Positions 5,507 through 12,846 of a DNA stretch of 12,846 nt are shown piece after piece. Within the stretch, counting starts at the first letter, position 1; the number at the start of each line of letters is the position of its first letter. The position numbers were made by a program, and so were the translations under genes. Where the stretch lies: NCBI GenBank assembly GCA_964538565.1, contig CAZIGW010000221.1, positions 1 through 12,846 on the forward strand, given 5' to 3'. Source of the DNA: CAYVBN01 sp964538565. GTDB taxonomy: Bacteria; Pseudomonadota; Alphaproteobacteria; Rhizobiales; Xanthobacteraceae. The notes under the pieces are model-generated. The model saw only the letters and a list, made by a program, of their open reading frames with translations. It did no database searches and was not told where the DNA came from.

Positions 5507-5836
5507 CTAGCGACAGGGATGGCGCACGCCGTCGTAGCCCATGTAGGTCCCGCTGGCGGGATCGAACGAGCGATAGCGCGAGGAGCAGTAGGCGACCCAG
5601 TCGTCGTAGTCCGCGGGCGGCGGCCCGTACACCGGCTCCTCGTACACCGGATAGGGGCGCGCGGCGAGCGCGCCGCCGATGATGGCGCCGGCCGCAAGTC
5701 CGCCGATGATTCCCGCCGCCACGCCGCCGCCATGGTGGTGGTGGTGCCAGTGCTGCGCGGACGCCGGCGCAGGGCCGAGAACCACAGCGCCAGCGAATGC
5801 GACGGCTGCGAGCGAAACGGCGATTCTGGAGGGCAT
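5507..5836 (-). CDS. BA14K-family secreted protein
   Basis: This 109-residue protein has a Sec signal peptide: MPSR, a hydrophobic segment at about 5-21, and cleavage likely after ASA at residue 27. The mature N-terminus is strikingly His-rich (QHWHHHHHGGG). It is followed by a glycine-zipper-like hydrophobic stretch (about 39-59, GIIGGLAAGAIIGG) and a Pro/Tyr-rich linker. The C-terminal domain, CSSRYRSFDPASGTYMGYDG then RHPC, is the BA14K (Brucella abortus 14-kDa, lectin-like) consensus, with both end cysteines (84 and 108) present. BA14K proteins are envelope proteins of Hyphomicrobiales, linked in Brucella to envelope function and immune reactivity; the biochemical role is unclear. An AGGAGA (minus strand of 5845-5850) lies 8 nt before the ATG. 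The gene faces coxG and is divergent from coxS. Confidence 0.85.
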   Translation of the reverse strand: MPSRIAVSLAAVAFAGAVVLGPAPASAQHWHHHHHGGGVAAGIIGGLAAGAIIGGALAARPYPVYEEPVYGPPPADYDDWVAYCSSRYRSFDPASGTYMGYDGVRHPCR

Positions 5837-6145
5837 TGCGTTTGTCTCCTGATGCGGGTGTTCAACTCGACGCGGCGCGACACGGATTGCCGCGCCCGGA
5901 CCAGAATAAAATCTCTTCGCCGGTCGCACGTTCCGGCGGCAAACGGCACCAGTCTTCGCGGTTGTGATCGGGTGAGACCTCGCGTCCCCTCCCGGTCTCT
6001 TGACCCGCGTTTCGTTGCGGTTCACATCTACACCCCTCTCAAGGCGAAAACGGGACAAAAACCCCTCTATTTCGCCCTCGACCCCCGCCGGTCTCCCCGG
6101 CCAGGGCATAATAACGTCGTTTGGCTCTAATTGTGGAGGTCAGCC
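5837..6145. other. Divergent BA14K/coxS intergenic region
   Basis: About 309 nt, the most A/T-containing part of the window, must hold the promoters of the BA14K-like gene (minus) and the cox operon (plus). An isolated TTGACC at 6000-6005 and a CATAAT at 6107-6112 are the best sigma-70-like elements. Neither has a good partner at 16-18 bp, so no promoter is called. It contains an inverted repeat and a direct repeat, listed separately. No additional gene is supported. Confidence 0.45.
6032..6076 (+). promoter_or_regulatory. Inverted and direct repeats upstream of coxS
   Basis: GGCGAAA (6043-6049) and TTTCGCC (6070-6076) are exact inverted copies 20 nt apart. ACCCCTCT occurs directly repeated at 6032-6039 and 6061-6068, offset by 29 bp. 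Half-sites spaced in this way could bind a regulator on the face of the helix or fold in a leader RNA. They lie 70-114 nt before the coxS ATG, where control of the operon would be expected. Confidence 0.3.
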
Positions 6146-6643
6146 ATGCCCGCCGTCTCGCTCACGGTGAATGGCAAAGCCGTTACCGGCAATGTCGAAG
6201 CGCGCACGCTCCTGGTGCAATTTCTGCGCGAGCATCTGCGGCTGACGGGCACCCACGTGGGCTGCGACACTTCGCAATGCGGCGCTTGCGTCGTTCACGT
6301 CAACGGCAAGGCGATCAAGTCCTGCACCATGCTCGCCCTGCAGGCCGACGGGGCGCAGGTCACCACGATCGAGGGGCTGGCGAACGGCCCCGAGCTGCAC
6401 CCGATGCAGGAAGCGTTCCGCGAAAACCACGGGCTGCAATGCGGTTTCTGCACCCCGGGCATGATCATGATGGCGGTCGATATCGTCCGCCGGAAGGGCC
6501 ACGAGCTCGACGATCATACGATCCGCGAGGAGCTCGAGGGCAACATCTGCCGTTGCACCGGCTATCACAACATCGTCAAGGCGATCGCCGCCGGCGCCCG
6601 CGCCATGGGCAAGGGAGGGCCGGCACAGCAGGCCGCCGAATAG
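6146..6643 (+). CDS. coxS: Molybdenum hydroxylase small subunit, 2 x [2Fe-2S]
   Basis: This is the electron-transfer subunit of a xanthine-oxidase-family hydroxylase, 165 residues, complete. The N-terminal plant-type ferredoxin domain binds one [2Fe-2S] cluster through Cys40, Cys45, Cys48 and Cys60 (GCDTSQCGAC and the later SC). The C-terminal four-helix domain binds the second through Cys99, Cys102, Cys135 and Cys137 (QCGFCTPGM and CRCTGYHNIV). All eight ligands are present. The start is set by GGAGG at 6135-6139, 6 nt before ATG. A TTG five codons upstream lies before that site and is not the start. It is first in the S-L-M order and probably the first gene of the operon. Confidence 0.95.
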   Translation: MPAVSLTVNGKAVTGNVEARTLLVQFLREHLRLTGTHVGCDTSQCGACVVHVNGKAIKSCTMLALQADGAQVTTIEGLANGPELHPMQEAFRENHGLQCGFCTPGMIMMAVDIVRRKGHELDDHTIREELEGNICRCTGYHNIVKAIAAGARAMGKGGPAQQAAE

Positions 6644-6695
6644 GGAGCCGCCGAACGGTCGACGCAGAAGCGACACCGTCACCAGGGAGACCGCC

Positions 6696-9062
<2,367 letters not shown>

Positions 9063-9115
9063 GAATTGGCTCCGCGCGGGCGGAGCGAGAGGACACAGAG
9101 GATCGGGAGACTGCG

Positions 9116-9913
9116 ATGTACAACTTCACCTTTCACCGCGCGAGCGGGCTGCGGCAGGCGACCAACATGCTCGGCAAGCTCGAGGAGCCGAAGCTGCTCG
9201 CCGGCGGACAGACCCTGCTGCCGACCATGAAGCAGCGGCTCGCCGCTCCCGCCAACCTGATCGACCTCTCGCAGATCGACGGTCTCGCCGGCATCGAGCT
9301 CAAGGGCCGCTCGCTCGTCATCGGCGCCATGACGCGCCACGCCGACGTCGCCAACTCCCCGGTCGTGCAGGAGGCGCTGCCGGCGCTCGCCAAGCTCGCC
9401 GGCGGCATCGGCGATCCGGCGGTGCGGCACATGGGCACGATCGGCGGCTCGATCGCCAACAACGATCCGAACGCCGACTATCCGGCCGCCTGCCTCGGGC
9501 TCGGCGCCACCATCGTGACCACCAAGCGACGCATCAAGGCCGACGACTTCTTCACCGGCCTGTTCGAGACCGCGCTCGAGCCGGACGAGATCATCACCAA
9601 GGTCATGTTTCCGCTACCGAAGAAGGCCGCCTACATCAAGTTCCGCAACCAGGCCTCGCGCTACGCGCTCGTCGGCGTCTTCGTGTCGAAGCGCGGCTCG
9701 GAGATCCGCGTCGCCGTGACCGGCGCCGGCGCCTCGGGGGTGTTCCGCGTGACCGCCTTCGAGGAGGCGCTGAAGAAGCGCTTCTCGCCGAAGTCGCTTG
9801 AGGGGCTCACGGTGACGGCGGAGGGGCTCAACAGCGACATCCACGGGAGCGCCGAATATCGCGCCCACCTCATCGGGGTGCTGGCGCGGCGGGCGGTCGC
9901 GGCGGCGGGGTGA
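9116..9913 (+). CDS. coxM: Molybdenum hydroxylase FAD subunit
   Basis: This is the FAD-binding medium subunit, 265 residues, near the usual 265-290. It passes electrons from the iron-sulfur clusters to the external acceptor. The PCMH-type FAD fold shows both pyrophosphate/flavin motifs: LLAGGQTLLPTMK (27-39) and TIGGSIANNDPNADYPA (108-124). The C-terminal CO-dehydrogenase flavoprotein domain follows (FRNQASRYALVGVFV and later). GGGAGA at 9105-9110 lies 5 nt from the ATG. Its place as third gene, after S and L, is the arrangement reported for form II clusters, whereas form I clusters run M-S-L. Confidence 0.93.
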   Translation: MYNFTFHRASGLRQATNMLGKLEEPKLLAGGQTLLPTMKQRLAAPANLIDLSQIDGLAGIELKGRSLVIGAMTRHADVANSPVVQEALPALAKLAGGIGDPAVRHMGTIGGSIANNDPNADYPAACLGLGATIVTTKRRIKADDFFTGLFETALEPDEIITKVMFPLPKKAAYIKFRNQASRYALVGVFVSKRGSEIRVAVTGAGASGVFRVTAFEEALKKRFSPKSLEGLTVTAEGLNSDIHGSAEYRAHLIGVLARRAVAAAG

Positions 9914-9929
9914 GGGACATCGCCGCGGA

Positions 9930-9945
9930 GGCTCGGCCGCGAGCC
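9930..9945 (+). terminator. Intercistronic hairpin after coxM
   Basis: GGCTCG and CGAGCC form a perfect 6-bp stem with a GCCG loop, 16 nt after the coxM stop. There is no T tract. With a 166-nt gap before the next gene it may mark an mRNA processing or stability site between the structural and accessory genes rather than a full stop. Confidence 0.3.
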
Positions 9946-10079
9946 GATGCCGAGCGGCTGTCGCAGGCCAGCCCCGAGGCTCGCGCAGGGACGCCGCGCG
10001 TCCTATCTATGCTAATGAGGCGATTGCGCCGGGTGCCTTGCGCGTCCGGACGCGGTCGCACGACCATTGCGAGCACCTG

Positions 10080-11021
<942 letters not shown>

Positions 11022-11075
11022 GCGAGGTCGGCGCCGATTGCGCCGGCCGCGAAGGAGACGAAACAGGCTCGCAGG

Positions 11076-12326
11076 ATGACGACGCAAGGCCCACAGACTG
11101 CGCGTCCCGGCGCGCATTCCGAAGCGGAGGAAGGCGTTGCCGGCCGGCTGGCCGAGAACATCGTGCATTTCGCCCGCGCGCTGCGGGCGGCCGGCCTTCC
11201 GGTCGGGCCGGGCAGCGTGCTCGACGCGCTCGCGGCGCTGCGGGCGGCCGGGGTCGGCACGCGCGAGGACTTCTACTGGACGCTGCACGCCGTGTTCGTG
11301 AAGCGGCGCGAACACTCCGCGCTGTTCGACCAGGCGTTCCATATCTTCTTCCGCCGGCGCGGCTACCTCGACCAGCTCATGGCCATGATGCTGCCGCAGG
11401 CGCCGACCGCGCCGCAGCCGCCGAAGCCCGCGGCGCAGCGCGTGCAGGAAGCTTTGTTCGCAGGCCTCGACAAGCCGAAGCAGGAGGAACGTGAATTCGA
11501 GGCCGACGCGCGCCTCACCATGTCGGACCGCGAGCTGCTGCAGAAGAAGGATTTCGCGCAGATGACGGCGGCCGAGATCGCCGCCGCCAAGGACGCGATC
11601 CGGCGGCTCGTGCTGCCGCTCGACGAGACGCGCACGCGGCGGCTCGCGCCGGCGCGGCGCGGCCACGTGATCGACATCCGCCGCACCCTGCGGTCGAGCC
11701 TCAAGGCCGGCGGCGCGGTGATCGACCTCAAGTACCTCGGTCCGAAGACGCGCATGCCGCCGCTCGTCGCGCTGCTCGACATCTCCGGCTCGATGAGCGA
11801 GTACACGCGGCTGTTCCTGCATTTCCTGCACGCCGTCACCGACGCGCGCAAGCGCGTGCATTCCTTCCTGTTCGGCACGCGGCTGACGAACGTCACCCGC
11901 GCGCTCGCCGCCCGCGACCCGGACGAGGCGCTCGCCGCATGCTCGGCGGGCGTGGCCGACTGGTCGGGCGGCACGCGCATCGCCACCTCGCTGCACCTCT
12001 TCAACAAGCTGTGGGCGCGCCGCGTCCTCACGCAGGGTGCGATCGTCCTGCTGATCACCGACGGGCTCGAGCGTGATCCCGACGACCGGCTCGCGTTCGA
12101 GATCGACCGGCTGCATCGCTCGTGCCGGCGGCTCATCTGGCTCAATCCGCTCCTGCGCTTCGACGGCTTCGAGGCCAAGGCGAGGGGAATCCAGGTGATG
12201 CTGCCGCATGTCGACGAATTCCGCCCCATTCACAATCTGGAGTCGATGGCCGAGCTCTGCCGCGCGCTGTCGGCGGATGCCATTCGCACCGGAGATCCGA
12301 AGGCCTGGCTGCGGCGGGTCGCCTGA
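11076..12326 (+). CDS. coxE: VWA domain protein, CoxE family
   Basis: CoxE-type proteins partner the MoxR/CoxD ATPase in active-site maturation of CODH-type enzymes. The 416-residue protein has an N-terminal helical region (ENIVHFARALRAAGLPVGPG, 27-46), a Pro/Gln-rich linker (about 107-122) and a C-terminal von Willebrand A domain. Its MIDAS metal site appears intact: DISGSMS (Asp235, Ser237, Ser239), a Thr in SGGTRI (Thr300) and Asp329 in LLITDG. A bound divalent metal is therefore expected. Length and layout are normal for the family. GAAGGAGA is unusually far (17 nt) from the ATG; CAGG at 11064-11067 is better spaced. It lies 54 nt after coxD. Confidence 0.9.
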   Translation: MTTQGPQTARPGAHSEAEEGVAGRLAENIVHFARALRAAGLPVGPGSVLDALAALRAAGVGTREDFYWTLHAVFVKRREHSALFDQAFHIFFRRRGYLDQLMAMMLPQAPTAPQPPKPAAQRVQEALFAGLDKPKQEEREFEADARLTMSDRELLQKKDFAQMTAAEIAAAKDAIRRLVLPLDETRTRRLAPARRGHVIDIRRTLRSSLKAGGAVIDLKYLGPKTRMPPLVALLDISGSMSEYTRLFLHFLHAVTDARKRVHSFLFGTRLTNVTRALAARDPDEALAACSAGVADWSGGTRIATSLHLFNKLWARRVLTQGAIVLLITDGLERDPDDRLAFEIDRLHRSCRRLIWLNPLLRFDGFEAKARGIQVMLPHVDEFRPIHNLESMAELCRALSADAIRTGDPKAWLRRVA

Positions 12327-12385
12327 CCGGCCTTCCGGCGCAGGCGCTCGCGCACGCACAGAAGCACGCACAGAAGGAGACGAAC

Positions 12386-12709
12386 ATGTTCGCACGGGAC
12401 CAGGACATTCTGCAGGCGGCCGAAACCTGGCGGCGGGAGGGCCGCAGCGTCGCGCTCGCCACCGTGGTGGAGACGTGGGGCTCGGCGCCGCGGCCGGTTG
12501 GCTCCAACCTCGTCATCGACCAGGAAGGAAACTTCCTCGGCTCGGTGTCGGGCGGCTGCGTCGAAGGCGCGGTGGTGGCGGAAGCGCTCGACGTGATCGA
12601 GAGCGGCAAGCCGAAGACGCTCGAATTCGGTGTTGCCGACGAGACCGCCTGGAAGGTCGGGCTCTCGTGCGGGGGCACCATTCGGGTCTATGTGGAGAAG
12701 GTGGACTAG
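12386..12709 (+). CDS. XdhC/CoxI-family protein, N-terminal domain only
   Basis: XdhC/CoxI proteins bind molybdenum cofactor and help sulfurate and insert it into xanthine-oxidase-family enzymes. This 107-residue protein contains the XdhC_CoxI N-terminal domain: VALATVVETWGSAPRPVGS (22-40), GSVSGGCVEGAVV (52-64) with Cys58, and VGLSCGGTI (91-99) with Cys95. It lacks the Rossmann domain of the longer family members. In several alphaproteobacteria the two domains are separate genes, so the short form may be normal, with its partner beyond the insertion. AAGGAGA at 12374-12380 is 5 nt before the ATG. The stop codon TAG (12707-12709) lies inside the probable target site of the insertion sequence that follows. 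The gene therefore seems intact, but anything downstream in the operon is cut off from it. Confidence 0.88.
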   Translation: MFARDQDILQAAETWRREGRSVALATVVETWGSAPRPVGSNLVIDQEGNFLGSVSGGCVEGAVVAEALDVIESGKPKTLEFGVADETAWKVGLSCGGTIRVYVEKVD

Positions 12710-12710
12710 A
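12705..12710. other. Probable IS481 target site ACTAGA
   Basis: ACTAGA fits NCTAGN, the 6-bp target preferred by IS481 and duplicated on insertion. It abuts the terminal TGTGGAGTCTCAA of the element. The palindromic CTAG gives TAG in the reading frame of the xdhC-type gene on the plus strand (12707-12709) and TAG in the transposase frame on the minus strand (12708-12706). The second copy of the duplication would lie outside the window. Confidence 0.6.
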
Positions 12711-12846
12711 TGTGGAGTCTCAACAGGTTGTCCTCGGTCAGATCGAGGCGGCTGATGGGAACCTTATCACCGATGCCGGCGTGAGGTCTGTGCCAATTGT
12801 AGCGATGCAGCCAGGGAATGAGTTCGGCCTTGCGCTGGCGTGAGTT
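12706..12846 (-). CDS. IS481-family transposase, C-terminal end (partial)
   Basis: The minus strand has an open frame of 46 codons plus TAG that enters from beyond the window. It includes LIPWLHRYNWHRPHAGIG (about codons 9-26), then VPISRLDLTEDNLLRLHI at the end. The YNWHRPHxxLG and PISRL pattern is the characteristic C-terminus of IS481-family DDE transposases, after the integrase core. The catalytic residues are outside the window, so activity cannot be judged. The stop codon lies in the flanking target sequence rather than in the element. Confidence 0.85.
   Translation of the reverse strand, partial: NSRQRKAELIPWLHRYNWHRPHAGIGDKVPISRLDLTEDNLLRLHI
12711..12846 (-). mobile_element. Right end of an IS481-family insertion sequence (partial)
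   Basis: The element begins with TGTGGAGTCTCAACAGGTTG at 12711. This agrees well with the terminal repeat of Bordetella IS481 as I remember it (TGTGAAGATTCAATAGGTTG), starts with the TGT typical of the family, and abuts a CTAG target. The remainder encodes the transposase C-terminus on the minus strand. Transposase and the xdhC-type gene are convergent. The other end lies outside the window. Confidence 0.8.

Noticed and set aside
6131..6145. TTG start for coxS at 6131.
   Set aside because: It would put the start upstream of the strong GGAGG site at 6135-6139. The ATG at 6146 is ideally spaced and matches the family N-terminus.

Overview
The window looks like a piece of the chromosome of a high-GC alphaproteobacterium, most likely of the order Hyphomicrobiales (Bradyrhizobium/Xanthobacteraceae relatives). 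The grounds are strong GC codon bias, a BA14K-family secreted protein (a family typical of that order), small structured intergenic repeats of the kind common in rhizobial genomes, and a molybdenum hydroxylase with the coxS-coxL-coxM order and AYRGAGR motif of form II (putative) CO dehydrogenases. The genus cannot be fixed from the sequence alone.

Layout, left to right. (1) 1-1249: a very GC-rich edge, a 27-residue single-pass membrane microprotein (minus strand) and an AraC-type regulator resembling PobR, the 4-hydroxybenzoate regulator (plus strand). (2) 1250-1955: a GIY-YIG nuclease gene placed almost symmetrically between two inverted copies of a palindromic repeat. (3) 1956-4564: the minus-strand run pcaB-pcaD-pcaC, three consecutive steps of the protocatechuate branch of the beta-ketoadipate pathway (3-carboxymuconate to beta-ketoadipate enol-lactone to beta-ketoadipate). 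The ring-cleaving dioxygenase genes pcaHG are not in the window. (4) 4565-4919: a divergent intergenic region with two tandem 44-bp repeats and a perfect 16-bp palindrome. (5) 4920-5836: coxG (plus) facing a BA14K-like secreted protein gene (minus), with two hairpins between them. (6) 6146-12709: a plus-strand molybdenum-hydroxylase operon: coxS (2 x [2Fe-2S]), coxL (molybdopterin subunit), coxM (FAD subunit), a MoxR/CoxD AAA+ ATPase, a CoxE VWA protein and a short XdhC/CoxI-type maturation protein. (7) 12705-12846: the right end of an IS481-family insertion sequence. Its transposase is read on the minus strand and leaves the window.

Working together, coxSLM would form the hydroxylase. CoxD and CoxE are the ATPase/VWA pair that remodels the active site in characterised CO dehydrogenases, XdhC-type proteins handle molybdenum cofactor sulfuration and delivery, and CoxG is a START/SRPBCC-fold accessory protein. 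The large subunit lacks the copper-binding cysteine of genuine (form I) CO dehydrogenase, so the substrate is open. The nearby aromatic-acid genes make an aromatic or heterocyclic substrate a fair alternative to CO.

The two most unusual structures are these. First, an IS481-like element is inserted exactly at the stop codon of the xdhC-type gene. The palindromic CTAG target appears to supply the stop codon of both the host gene and the transposase. Second, the GIY-YIG gene sits between inverted palindromic repeats whose conserved ends point inward, an arrangement reminiscent of REP/RAYT systems but with a different nuclease family.
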